Positions 1 to 11,130 of a stretch of DNA of 64,000 nucleotides are shown here, piece after piece. The position numbers and the translations under genes are program-made. Position 1 is the first letter of the stretch. Each line of letters begins with the position of its first letter. The DNA comes from Ailurus styani (taxonomy: Eukaryota; Chordata; Mammalia; Carnivora; Ailuridae). The notes beneath the pieces are model-generated. The model did no database searches. It had not been told where the DNA came from and worked only from the letters and a program-made list of their open reading frames with translations. The DNA is taken from contig LNAC01000032.1 in the NCBI GenBank assembly GCA_002007465.1, forward strand, positions 6,106,889-6,170,888, given 5' to 3'.

Positions 1-118
1 CTGCCTTGGAATCACCTATCAGCAGAAGCTTATTTCTCCTTCTGCCTCTGACCTTCCCCCTGCTCATGCTTTTGCTCTCTTTCTCTTTCTCCCATGTGAA
101 TAAATAAAAAATCTTTTA
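1..118 (+). mobile_element. SINEC, 3' part, cut by the window start
   Basis: Pyrimidine-rich SINE body (CCTTCTGCCTCTGACC, CCCTGCTCATGCTT) ending in AATAAATAAAAAATCTTTT. The tRNA-like head lies upstream of the window. Confidence 0.85.
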
Positions 119-159
119 AAAAATGAGAAAGAAGGTGACTGAAAGCAATGTTACCTATA

Positions 160-330
160 CTATGCATTACAGTAGTTACTAGGTATGTTGCCTATTTAAA
201 TTTAAATTAATTGAAATAGACAAAATTTAAAATTCACCCTTTCAGTCATATTAGCTGCATTTTAAATGTTCAAATAGCTACACGTGACTAGTGCCTACTG
301 TACTGGACAGCACAGAGATGGGATATTTCT
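160..330. mobile_element. Ancient eutherian interspersed repeat remnant (family uncertain)
   Basis: The stretch with TTTAAATTTAAATTAATTGAAAT and later CACGTGACTAGTGCCTACTG, TACTGGACAGCACAG resembles a common old non-LTR-free mammalian repeat ('tagtggctaccgtattggacagc' type). I recognise the pattern but cannot name the family with certainty. Confidence 0.4.
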
Positions 331-1592
331 AGCATCAGAGAAAGTCTTATTAGAAAATGGTATACCCTAGCCAGTCCCCAACTTACTATACATGTATTTG
401 TGTTCCTCACATGTACATGTGTAGTGCAAAAAGAGATCACTGTTCATTGATTATAAAAATTGCTCTTCTTTCTTAGATACTTCAACTTGGGCATTCTTTC
501 GTATCTTTCCCTGAATTCTCCTCACCATGTAGAACATCTGTTGACACAAGTCCCCCTTCGCCTAGTCTCCCAAGTCTTCACCACAGAGCAGGGGCTTCCC
601 TGGAAGGAAAGCATATTGAGGAAGGGCAAAGGACCAAGAACTACTGCTGTTTAATTCTAGGGGACTCTCCTCACTAACCTTCTCAGTCCCGTGACCAATA
701 GCCCACAAGACCACTCAATTTCTTCTTCTTGTTCTTGTTCTTCTTTACATTAATGATCGTGATTAAACTCAACATAAAATATCTATAATGGCATGGAGAA
801 TATTGTGTTTTAATTAGCAGATGATAAAATGATGCTTCTCAGCTCTGACCACCAGCGAAAGACCGACCATGACTATGTGGATGACTTCTTTAGCTGTCTT
901 TTGAAGTGGGCCTTCAGAGTCCAGTCAGTTGGCACCGAGGTTAGAACACATGGGTAGGGCTACTTTATTGGGCATAAGTGGCCTCACTGTGTGAGGAAAG
1001 AGTGAAAACGGGGCAGAGGTTCCAGTGGCTAGGAAAAGAGAGTCAAATATCCTGTTTAAGAAAGATCTTTCACGAGGTCTTTGTTATGGTGGCCAGAATC
1101 AATCCCTTCTTAGTCTCCCTTGTACAATGTTCACTATCTTTTTCTTTCTTCACATGTGCCTTGTAGAGTTTTATGTTTTAATTTGCTCATTCTGAAGAAT
1201 TAATGTATGAATATCCTTTTTTAAGAAATTATGGAAGAAATGAGAGAACATCCACACATAAATTATGTATTTATTTAACCCTATTTATTTATTTATTTAT
1301 TTATTTAACCCTAGTTTCTTCTGGAAGGCAAAATAATCTTACTCTTTACTTGAAACACTTAATAATCTGTCAATTTTTCCATCTCCACATTTTGTTTCTT
1401 TATATTATCTCAGAGAAAGAGAAGAATATGAGAAGCAAAGGGATTATCCTTGTACTAGGTTCTCCTTCTATATTGTTTCCAGAAGGAAAAATGCAGAAAT
1501 TTTTAAAATGGATTTTTACTTGCTTCAAAGGCTGGCTGAAGGGAAAAGTTTTAATTCTGCCCAGTGGGCCAGGTAGAAGGGCAAACTCTGGT
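331..1592. other. No gene or clear element; (TTTA)n near 1266-1310
   Basis: AT-rich unique-looking sequence. A (TTCTTG/TTCTTC)-rich patch lies at about 720-745 and a TTTA tandem run at about 1266-1310. Short open frames here have no recognisable protein similarity. Confidence 0.5.
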
Positions 1593-1609
1593 AAGAAGTG
1601 AGCAGTGTC

Positions 1610-1815
1610 GGGTGCCTGGGTGGCTCAGTGGGTTAAAACCTCTTCCTTCGGCTCAGGTCATGATCTCAGGGTCCTGGGATCGAGGCCTCGAATGGGCTCT
1701 CTGCTCGGCAGAGAGCCTGCTTCCTCCTCTCTCTCTGCCTGCCTCTCTGCCTATTTGTAATCTCTCTCTCTGTCAAATAAATAAATAAAATCTTTAAAAA
1801 AAAAAAAAAAAGAAG
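1610..1815 (+). mobile_element. SINEC, full length, perfect 17-bp target duplication
   Basis: It runs from GGTGCCTGGGTGGCTCAGTG through GGTCATGATCTCAGGGTCC (tRNA-like B box region) to AAATAAATAAAATCTTT and a poly-A. AAGAAGTGAGCAGTGTC occurs at 1593-1609 and again, identical, at 1816-1832, which suggests a fairly recent insertion. Confidence 0.96.
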
Positions 1816-1832
1816 AAGAAGTGAGCAGTGTC

Positions 1833-2252
1833 AGTGGAGGTGTAAGAATCCCTGAAATCCTTGGAAGAAAATAAAATGAATGTTAACTTGGGTTATACCA
1901 AAAGATATATATGAGCCTGTTTTCTTAAACTTCTATCCTTTCCACATCTAACATTCCTTTCCTGAACTTTAAATCCACTTTTGAAGCCAAGGAACCAAGG
2001 TGGATGACTTCAAATTATGTTATTTAGCTTTATTTCAAGTGAGTTAAGTAGATTTTGCAGGGGGTCTTGGAACTTAATCATTGATTGTGCACTGAATCCT
2101 TAAGAAGACATATTCTAAAAATAAAAGACTGACTTGTCAATGCATTTTGACACAAAACTTGTAAATAAATTAGAAATTGCCAGCCTTGCTCCTCCTCTCT
2201 TCTTTTTTCTTTTCTATTCTACTCTTCTTTTCTAGTCTATTCATGTGGCATT
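1833..2252. other. Unassigned AT-rich sequence
   Basis: I see no gene, RNA gene or nameable repeat here. Confidence 0.4.
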
Positions 2253-2268
2253 AAGAACGTTGTAATAG
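2253..2268. repeat. Outer target-site duplication, left copy
   Basis: AAGAACGTTGTAATAG matches AAGAATGTTGTAATAG at 3902-3917 at 15 of 16 bases. The pair flanks the whole nested L1 composite. Confidence 0.75.
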
Positions 2269-2473
2269 TTTGTCTCCTTCCCCATCCCATCTTGTTTCAT
2301 TATGTGAAAGATGTAAGCCTGATGATTCACAGACCTGTACCCCTGGGGCAAAGAATAAAAAAAAAAGAAGAAGAAAACCTCTAACTCCTTNTAAGCCTGA
2401 TGATTCACAGACCTGTACCCCTGGGGCAAAGAATAAAAAAAAAAAGAAGAAGAAAACCTCTAACTCCTTAAAA
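2269..2473 (+). mobile_element. Short L1 3'-end fragment, duplicated around an N
   Basis: GATGATTCACAGACCTGTAC and CCCTGGGGCAAAGAATAAAA match the 3' end of carnivore L1 elements, followed by A-rich sequence. The block 2314-2390 is repeated at 2392-2469, separated by one N at 2391, so the true length is uncertain. Confidence 0.65.
2314..2469. repeat. 77/78-bp tandem duplication either side of a single N (probable assembly scar)
   Basis: 2314-2390 and 2392-2469 are identical except for one extra A in the poly-A run (10 versus 11 A). They are separated by N at 2391. This is what results when a gap is closed without merging overlapping contig ends. Confidence 0.85.
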
Positions 2474-2491
2474 AAAAAAGAATGTTGTAAT

Positions 2492-3897
2492 TCGTATTAT
2501 TTCTTCTTTGAATGTTTGGTAGAATTCCCCAGGGAACCTGTCAGGTCCTGGATTCTTGTTTTTTGGTCACTGCTTCAATCTTGTTATTAGATATTGATCT
2601 ATTCAGGTTGTCAATTTCTTCCTGTTTCACTCTTGGAAGCTTAGAGGTTTCCAGGATTGCATCCATTTCTTCTAGGTTGCTTACCTTATTGGCATATAGC
2701 TGTTGATAATAATTTCTGCTGATTGTTTCTATTTCTTTGGTGTTACTCATGATCTCACCCCCTTCATTCATAATTTTATTAATTTAGGTCCTTTCTCTTT
2801 TCTTTTGGATTAATTTGGCCAGTGGTGTATCAATCTTTTTAACTCTTTCAAAGAACCAGCTTCTAGTTTTGTTGAAGTGTTCTACTGTATCACAAATGAC
2901 ACCACAGACAAAGGGCTGATATCCAAGATCTATAAAGAACTTCTCAAACTTAACACCCAAAAAACAGATAATCATGTCAAAAAATGGGCAGAAGACATGA
3001 ATAGACACTTCTCCAATGAAGACATACAAATGGCTAGCAGACACATGAAAAAATGTTCATCATCATTGGCCATCAGGGAAATTCAAATCAAAACCACATT
3101 AAAATACCACCTTACACCAGTTAGAATGGCAAAAATTAACAAGGCAGGAAACAACAAATGTTGGAGAGGATGTGGAGAAAGGGGAACCCTCTTACATTGT
3201 TGGTGGGAATGCAAATTGGTGCAGCCAGTTTGGAAAACAGTATGGAGATTTCTTTAAAAATTAAAAATAGAGCTATCCCATGACCCAGCAATTGCCCTAC
3301 TGGGTATTTACCCCAAAGATACAGATGTAGTGAAAAGAAGGGCCATATGTACCCCAATATTCATAGCAGCAATGGCCACAATAGCGAAACTGTGGCAAGA
3401 GCTGAGATCCCCTTCAATAGACAAATGGATAAAGAAGATATGGTCCATATATACAATGGGATATTACTCAGCCATCAGAAAGGATGAATACCCAACTTTT
3501 GCATCCACATGGTTGGGACTGGAGGAGATTATGCTGAGTGAAATAAGGCAAGCAGAGAAGGTCAATTATCATATGGTTTCACTTACTTGTAGAACATAAG
3601 GAATAACATGGAAGACATTAGGAGAAGGAAAGGAAAAGTGAATTGGGGCAGATCCGAGGTGGGGATGAACTAGAAGAGACTGTGGACTCTGAGAAACAAA
3701 CTGAGGGTTTTAGAGGAGGAGTGGGATGGGGGATGGGTGAGCCTGGTGGTGGGTATTAAGGAGGACACATATTGCATGGAGCACTGGGTGTTGTACATAA
3801 ACAATGAATCTTGGAACACTGCATCAAAAACTAATGATGTATTTTATGGTGACTAACCTAACACAATAAAAAAAATAAAAAATAAATTAATTGAAAG
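2492..3897 (+). mobile_element. L1 retrotransposon, 5'-truncated and 5'-inverted (twin-primed)
   Basis: From about 2492 to 2878 the sequence is antisense L1 ORF2, from just upstream of the reverse-transcriptase region (reverse-strand peptide NYYQQLYANKVSNLEEMD). At about 2879 orientation flips. 2880-3600 reads as sense ORF2 C-terminal sequence ([55 protein letters not shown]). The 3'UTR follows (GAGCACTGGGTGTTGTACAT) to an A-rich end. The inversion is typical of twin priming. The frame is broken and the element is dead. It is flanked by an exact 18-bp duplication, AAAAAAGAATGTTGTAAT (2474-2491 and 3898-3915). Confidence 0.93.
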
Positions 3898-3901
3898 AAA
3901 A

Positions 3902-3917
3902 AAGAATGTTGTAATAG
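3902..3917. repeat. Outer target-site duplication, right copy
   Basis: AAGAATGTTGTAATAG; partner of 2253-2268. It overlaps the right inner duplication of the twin-primed L1. Confidence 0.7.
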
Positions 3918-4437
3918 AACACAGGGGGAAGAAACTCTGCATAGGAAACTCTCATTAGGTAACACAGGTATATTCTAAATCCCATTCAAACCATTATGTT
4001 GAGCTAAAGATGACTTCACTGAAAACTAGAATTTTAACTACATTATTACATGGTTTATTTAGAAGTAGATTTGTGTCCTATCTGAGAATAAGAGCATTAG
4101 TCCAACTTAAAATAAAGACTAAACATTATAAGCATACTCCTGTAAGTCATGGGCTACTAATCAATAAAATAATGGTTTCATTTTTTTTAATAATGGTTTC
4201 TTTTTATAACATAGTACTTCGGAGAAACCCATAAAACAATTTCATTAAATCATCTATTTTCTTCATTTATCTAATAGAAAATTAAAGATGTTAAAAGAGT
4301 GCTGTTAGAAATTGTGGCATTATCTGGGCATTACATACTGAAAAACCCCCACTAAACTTTTCTTCAGGAAACTTACCATACAGTCCTTTCTCTATCTAGA
4401 AATCACTTTGGTTATTGGGCAAGTTACAAAATCACAC
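3918..4437. other. Unassigned AT-rich sequence
   Basis: No coding signal or nameable repeat seen. Confidence 0.4.
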
Positions 4438-4905
4438 CTGGTATTAGTTTACTAGGGCTGATGTAACAAGGTGTCACAAACTGGGTGCCCTAAGCAACAG
4501 AAATATATCATGCTATGGTTCTGGAACCTAGAAGTCTAAGATCAAGGTGCTGGCAATCTGGCTCTTTCTGAGGGATGGGAGGGAGAACCTGTTCCATGCT
4601 TCTCCCCTAGCTTCTGGAGGTGGTGGCTATCTTTATTTTTTTTAAGATTATATTCATTTATTTGACAGAGAGATAGAGAACACAATTAGGCAGAGCAACA
4701 GGCAGAGGGAGAGGGAGAAGCAGGCTTTCCGCTGAACAGGGAGCCCAATGTGGGACTCAATCCCGGGACCCTGGGATCATGATCTGAGCCAAAGGCAGTC
4801 ACTGAACCGACTGAGCCACCCAGGCACCCCTGGTGGCTATCTTTTACATTTCTTGGTATATAGAAACATTCCTTTGATGTCTTCAGTTATACAACTTCAA
4901 GGAAC
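4438..4905 (-). mobile_element. MLT1-type MaLR LTR remnant, antisense, split by a SINE
   Basis: GTATTAGTTTACTAGGGCTG, CACAAACTGGGTGCCCTAAG and CTAGAAGTCTAAGATCAAGG match the antisense form of an MLT1-like LTR of a non-autonomous ERVL-class element. It resumes after the SINE (4635-4830) with CTATCTTTTACATTTCTTGG. Non-coding. Confidence 0.65.
4635..4830 (-). mobile_element. SINEC with 14-bp target duplication
   Basis: Minus-strand SINE from a T-run/AAGATTATATTCATTTATTTG to GAGCCACCCAGGCACCCC. TGGTGGCTATCTTT is duplicated exactly at 4621-4634 and 4831-4844, inside an MLT1-like LTR. Confidence 0.94.
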
Positions 4906-5100
4906 AGAATGTTGCCAATAACCATGTTAGTTTGGAAGTGAATTCTTCCTCTGCTGAGCCTTAGATAAGACCCCATGCCTGGCCAATATCTTAAGTGTAG
5001 CCTTTTGAGTCCATACAGCAAGGATCCAGCAACGCTGTGCTTAGATTCATGATTCACAGAAAATGTGAGGTAATTAATGTGTGTTGTTCAAAACAGCTAA
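4906..5100 (+). mobile_element. MLT1-type LTR 3' part, sense
   Basis: GTTTGGAAGTGAATTCTTCC, GAGCCTTAGATAAGACC and CACAGAAAATGTGAGGTAAT follow the usual 3' half of MaLR LTRs in sense orientation. It abuts an antisense copy, so two LTRs may lie head to head. Confidence 0.55.
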
Positions 5101-5781
5101 TTCTGTGATAACATTGTTAAACAGCAATTAACAAATACATCAGTGAATTCACTTTATTTATTAATCCTTGGAATATATGCCTAAGTTGGTTATAAGACAA
5201 TAAGTGGTTTGAGTGTCTACCAAGTAGTCTGTCCTGTACTGGGTACTCTGTATTCCTTATTTCATTTAATTTCCAGATTGGAAATCTCCTATTCTAAAAT
5301 AGAAATTTTTTTCTTTCTATTTGAATCCATGTTAAATTATGCTCAGTAAGCACATATTTCTTGCTTATAATTTGTTTTAATTTAATAGTATTAAAAAGAA
5401 AGGTTACTAAAGCCTGGAGAGAATTCACACAAACATTGTGTATTCTCTATAGGCCTATGCTTATTACTAGATGTAAAATTTATTAGACTAATAGGAGGAA
5501 GCATAAGTATTGATTATTCTAACTCAAATCAATATTTAAATTAATTCTAGACACAAAGTCCAAGGGAAAATAGAAATGCTCAAGCACCCCACATATCCTG
5601 AGGCTGAAAAATAAAGCTTAGATGGGAAAGAGCAACTAAACTCAGTTCAAGCTATCTAAGCCAAACAGTAGATGCAGATGGCCCATGTTTTGTAAGGTCA
5701 GAACCTGACCTTACAACACATGGTAAAATGAGTAGACACCCTCAGCACCAGGAGCAACTGTGAATTGACAGATGCTTCTCT
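5101..5781. other. Mostly unassigned; weak MIR-like stretch at about 5210-5295
   Basis: GAGTGTCTACCAAGTAGTCT followed by CTTATTTCATTTAATTTCCAG is a weak match to the MIR pattern. The rest is AT-rich with no recognisable feature. Confidence 0.35.
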
Positions 5782-5793
5782 AGAGGAGTTACT

Positions 5794-5992
5794 TTTTTTT
5801 TTTAAGATTATATTTATTCATTTGACAGAGAGATACACAGTGAGAGAGGGAACACAAACAAAGGGAATGAGAGAGGGAGAAGCAGGCTTCCCACTGAGCA
5901 GGGAGCCTGATGCAGTGCTCGATCCCAGGACCCCAGGATCATGACCTGAGCCAAAGCAGACACTTAACCCATTGAGCCACCCAGGTGCCCCC
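5794..5992 (-). mobile_element. SINEC with 12-bp target duplication
   Basis: Minus-strand SINE ending in GAGCCACCCAGGTGCCCC. Flanked by AGAGGAGTTACT (5782-5793) and AGAGGAATTACT (5993-6004), one mismatch. Confidence 0.92.
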
Positions 5993-6021
5993 AGAGGAAT
6001 TACTCTTTAACAAAGGTTACA

Positions 6022-6217
6022 GTAGGGCTCCTGGGTGGCTCAGTGGGTTAAAGCCTCTGCCTTCGGCTCAGGTCATGATTTCAGGGTCCTGGGATCGAGC
6101 CCCATGTCAGGCTGCCTGCTCAGCAGGGAGCCTGCTTCCTCCTCTCACTCTGCCTGCCTCTCTGCCTACTTGTAATCTCTCTCTCTGTCAAATAAATAAA
6201 TAAAATCTTTAAAAAAA
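6022..6217 (+). mobile_element. SINEC with 10-bp target duplication
   Basis: Plus-strand SINE (GGGCTCCTGGGTGGCTCAGT to AAATAAATAAAATCTTT and A-tail). AAAGGTTACA flanks it at 6012-6021 and 6218-6227. It lies only about 30 bp from an opposite-strand SINE (5794-5992). Confidence 0.93.
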
Positions 6218-6227
6218 AAAGGTTACA

Positions 6228-9200
6228 ATGACCTCAAACTCATGCACAGTCCAATAATGTGCCCATATATAACATACTAACAGAGCATTTTCTACTTTGC
6301 CCCTTCTTTCAAGATTATGTCCCCATGGAACAAATACTGCCACATTGTGTAATTTAAGTGAAACAGACATTTTGTGTGAGACTTCAAACGTGGCGCCGAT
6401 ATCTAAGAGACCTATGTGACCTGATGAGAAGATCTGAACAGCACCCTACCGTGGGAAGGTTGATTCTTAGCTGGTGGTGCTATTGTAACTACTGAATTCA
6501 CTCCAATCAATGAATTCAGAATGAGAATAAATGTTTTTGTCTGGGATTTTTTTAATTAAATTTTTTCATCTACCCTCATCAGTGAAGGATATATCAGAAA
6601 ATAAAATATTCTTCATTGGGAATTTTGGTAAAACAATGTCATGAGCAGATTTTTAGTACTCAATGTTTCTCGACATTCTCTTTCATAATAAAAAATAAAT
6701 TTTAAAAAGAAGAAAAGGGATAGTTTGTAGCCTAATTTATTAAATTAACTTAAAATGCCATTTTAATACAATTGTTTATCTCTGGTTTTCATAAAACTGA
6801 GTTATTTTATTCTCAAAAATAACAAAAAATTATCATTTACTCTATAACAATTATCTCCAATAAGTAGAAGGAAATGATGGAAGAAATATTCACCATTATC
6901 ACACTATCATAGGGGAAATAAAACACTTGTCTATTAGTGATTACACAGGATATTTATAGTTTGAGGCATTTTGTGTCAATTTCCCATTCTTTTGATGATA
7001 GCATCAGATTCTCTTCAGATAAATTTTTTCTTCCTCATTACATGTAATCTTGGTAGAAATTTCAATCAAATACTGTGTTTAATAAAGTTACGCTTAGGAT
7101 TCAAGCTCAAGTATAAAAATCAAGGAAGGTGCAGACAGATGAGGCAAGCTAGGATAATTAGTCTCCCTGCCAAGATTTTGACTCTAAAGAAATGATATAA
7201 GGGCAGAAAATAGACTGATGCCAAACCATCCGAAAAGATGAACTGTTAGCTCCCACCACTTGAAAACTCAGAACTATTATTGTTTCTGAGCCTAGTTCTT
7301 GATTTGTTTATTGGATTATGTAGGCTAATACATATTCTCCCAATGATTTATCGTTTATTTAAAATACTCAATGTGCTTTTAATTTTTTGCCATCAAAAGA
7401 CTTCAGTCGTAAGAAACTCATTCAAAATATATAGTTTAGAAAGTATCTTGGAGCAAATTGTTGTGTTTGAACTTGTGCCTGGATAGAGAAAATAATGAGT
7501 AGTGAGAAACAAGCCATATTTTACATTAGGAGCTCAAAAGCTTATAGTATACAAAATGAAAAGAGCAAATTAAATTGTTTCTATAATCAGGGAAAAGCTC
7601 CAGGTAACCAGGTAGCTACTGGCATTGAATATAAATAAACAAATATATAAACAAACAAATAAATAAGCCAGCAAACAAGGCAACAAATAAATATTTTGCT
7701 TCATCTGTCTGTGTTTAATATCAATAATGAAACAAAAAAATTCAGATCAGTAAATTCTCACCTCAAGCTACAGAATAAAATTCAAAAAATTTGCATGACA
7801 TTTTATAAGTAGTTATATCTTACTTTCTTTGTCATAAAGCTCAGATCACCCTACTAATCACAGTCGGAATCAACAGAATTGCTAGATTACAGCATCAGTT
7901 AAATTCACAGCTTTGTCAAGTCTCATATATAAAATAGGATAGTCAAAATACCTACCAGGGGATATTTAGATGGATTTAGAAGAATTGTGGCATCCATTTA
8001 CTCAAATATTTTGAAAACACACCTTACCTTAAGTACTTGGCCAACTAAGTGGTTCCTACTCCTTCACTGGAAGAGCTTGTCAGTTAAAATTTTTCTCCCT
8101 TGCAGAAAAACTTGAAATTCACACCTTCGCATCTTTCACTTCTGATTGTAACTAGGCTTATAACATGAATCTTTTAGCATTATACCTTGGGTATAGACTT
8201 AAAGATTTAATGTAAAAAGAAAAAGCTCACATGGAGAAAGAAATACAGGAATTTTCTAATTTATATTATAAAGAAGGCCAGAAAACAAATTAGGAATAGA
8301 TCTTAAAATGTACTCTATCAAAAAAAATCACAAATTTTGGTCATGAAGAATTTATGGATATAAGAGCATTTACCAGAGACAACTCATTGATGTCCTAACT
8401 CAGGTAGAAATTTCTGATTTGTAGCAATTTTATAGGTTAGATAATTCAATCATAGTTATAACAAGGACTCATTTTATATTATATTGAAGATTATGGCCAT
8501 CAAATATAAAATAAGGCATTCAATAGTGTCATGAGAAATATAAAGGAATAAATTCAGTGGTATTATTACAAGACAAAGTGCTAGGTTTGCTCTTTCTCAC
8601 CCAATAATTCCCAAGAGAACCCCAATACCAAATTTTGAAGAATAAACTGGATAGTGTAGTAGCTAAATATTTTAAAACGACCTACTCATTGTTTTGTCAT
8701 AAACAGGAATATTGGTAAGAGTGAGTGCAAATACTTGTTAGATTTCTTATTGCAGTGGAAATATACCAAATACATTTATATAACCTCCAGACATATAGTG
8801 GGATAGCAACTACAGCAGTCAACTAAACATATATTGCACTTAGCACTTAAATAATGATATGACATAAATACAGACCTCAGGTTATCATTAATAAATCATG
8901 AGGTTGCTGGAATTAAAATTGAAAGTCATCCCATTAAGTTTATACTTGAATGATAAAACAAAACAGAATCATATGGATTTCTACCTGTGGTTAATAATTG
9001 ATAAGTCCCTACAAATAAAATAAATGTCAGGTGAAGTAACCTTGGGAAATGACACTGTGTAGTGTTTACAATCCTATTGAGTCTACCATGAGGTATACCA
9101 AGATCAAAATCAAAGCAAAAAGCAAAACTGAACTAAAAACAAACAAAGAAAACACTCAGGACTACTGAACAAAAGTCAAACCTAGCCATAAAACTAGAGT

Positions 9201-10619
9201 TACTACTCCTCTTTTATTTCCCACACTAAATGCAATCACCAGTTGTTACATTATTGTGTGAAGGTATGACTAATACCCCAAGGAAGGATCTTGCTATGGT
9301 ATACAAATGCACACTTTGATCTTACCCTCTAATTTCCCTCAAAGTATCCTATGGAATTTATTTAGATAACAAGATAAGGAGGGGGAAAAGAGCTACACAA
9401 AAAATTCAGGACTTCTTTGATAATAGCTATAATTCCTTAGATCCACAAGGCAACTCAGCTCCACTAGTCAGAGTAGGGAATGGTGGGTGCCATATGATAA
9501 ATAAAGGTATGACCTTGGAATAATTAATTGTGGAATCCTGAACACTACAAGATGTTACTTCCCAGGTTACACAGGATAAACTTAGACTAGTTATCTTCTC
9601 TAACTGCAGAAAAATTGTATTGACTTCTTCAGTTAGGGAAAAGAACATATAATGGTAAGGAGGTCCATTTGTAAGTCATCTGGGCCCCTTCTCTCAACCA
9701 AAAATGTATCTGTAATTATAAAACCTCGCTTCATCTATGAAGATTCAGAGAGATTGGTGACCACATCAAAGAGTATATAAATGTTTTTTAATTTGTTTTA
9801 TACCCACCTTTCATTGACCCAGATGTTGATGGATTATAGAAAGTAAGAACAGATCATGGTCCATTCAAGTAAATAGTAACTCCAATTTTAACAGTCGTGC
9901 TACATGTGGTTTTCCTACCAAAACAAATCAAAACATCTCATAACAAACAGAATGTAGCTATTAAATGATGGCAATTTGTCTATATTTAATAAGAGGTAGA
10001 GAAAACACCTATTTTCAATTGGCAAGGGCAAGAGTATGCAACAGTACCTTTACTACTATGCATCAGCAAGATTTTAACTCTTCTGTTTTGTGCCTTACCT
10101 TGCACTAGTTATTTATGTGACCGACTCTGGGGAATAGAAAATAATGCCTTCATTAAGATGCATACAATTCATAAGAATGTTGGGATATAAATCTACAAAA
10201 ATAAAGAAATTTTAGGATATCAATTCATGAAAAAATACAGTTGTCATGTTGACTGAGATATGTTAGCCAAGTCTCACAAACAGACTGCATTTATGAAGAA
10301 ATGTGAATTCATGATGATTTCAGAACTTTTTAAAAAGTGCTAATTAGAAGAATGAAGAGAGCTGAAAATTTAGTTTGTAATCTGAATAATCAAGAAGAGG
10401 ATTCTAGAGAATACAGTGCAAAGAGATTAAAATTATATAAATTAAAATACATGATATTAATCAATATATTAAAGAAAAAACACTGTGATAAAATTTGTTA
10501 ACTCCAAAAAACAAAAAAATAAATTTTATTATTACTTATTTTTTAAAAAATCACTACTTATAGTGAGTGAAAATGACACTAGCATAAGAATAGTTATCTG
10601 TAACATGAGATGCCAAAAT
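6228..10619. other. 4.4 kb without gene or nameable repeat
   Basis: AT-rich, low-CpG sequence with short A-rich patches (for example AAATAAACAAATATATAAAC near 7630-7700). Short open frames on either strand carry no recognisable domain. Heavily diverged repeats may be present but cannot be named by eye. Confidence 0.5.
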
Positions 10620-11130
10620 ATTTCCATTCTCACTCTTGTTCTTCCCTTCCCATGCGCCATTCCTATCCCCACTGCCTCTAATCTCCTGGATAATTCCTGA
10701 GAAGACTTTATGCACCATCAGTTCCTCATCACAAAGGATTTTCTGATCTTCAAGATTGTGTTAAGTATATAACCTGTGACATTATCATCACTATAAAATC
10801 ATTATTCCTCTGTTTCTCAAAGAAAATTTCGGGCGCCTGGGTGGCTCAGTGGGTTAAAGCCTCTGCTTTCGGCTCAGGTCATGATCTCAGGGTCCTGGGA
10901 TCAAGGCCCGCATCGGACTCCCTGCTCAGTGGGGAGCCTGCTTCCTCCTCTCTCTCTGCCTGCCTCTCTGCCTACTTGTGATCTGATCTCTCTCTCTGTG
11001 TCAAATAAATAAATAAAATCTTTAAAAAAAAATTTCAATCTCTGTGAGGATAAGGGACTTTGGTGAATTTATTAAAAAAATTTCCAGGGCTAACCTAGGA
11101 CCCGGCAAATAGCAGGTTTTCAATAAAGTT
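10620..11130 (+). mobile_element. L2 LINE 3'-end remnant, split by a SINE
   Basis: Pyrimidine-rich L2 3' sequence (ATTCTCACTCTTGTTCTTCC), then GAGGATAAGGGACTTTGGTG and CCCGGCAAATAGCAGG-TTTTCAATAAA correspond to the L2 end ('gcctggcacatagtaggtgctcaataaa'). A SINE occupies 10831-11028. Confidence 0.55.
10831..11028 (+). mobile_element. SINEC, little-diverged
   Basis: GGGCGCCTGGGTGGCTCAGT to TGTGTCAAATAAATAAATAA and an A-tail. Flanked by AAAATTTC on both sides (short duplication of about 8 bp). Shares GAGG/AAGGCCCGCATCGG and TCAGTGGGGAGCC with the copy at 55502. Confidence 0.94.

Noticed and set aside
1564..1788. Open frame reading [22 protein letters not shown]
   Set aside because: This peptide is the translation of the SINE and recurs in other copies (6022, 20457, 55502, 56306). 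It is not a gene.
2877..3599. Possible coding gene from the 126- and 89-codon frames
   Set aside because: Both are decayed L1 ORF2 C-terminal fragments within the 5'-inverted L1.
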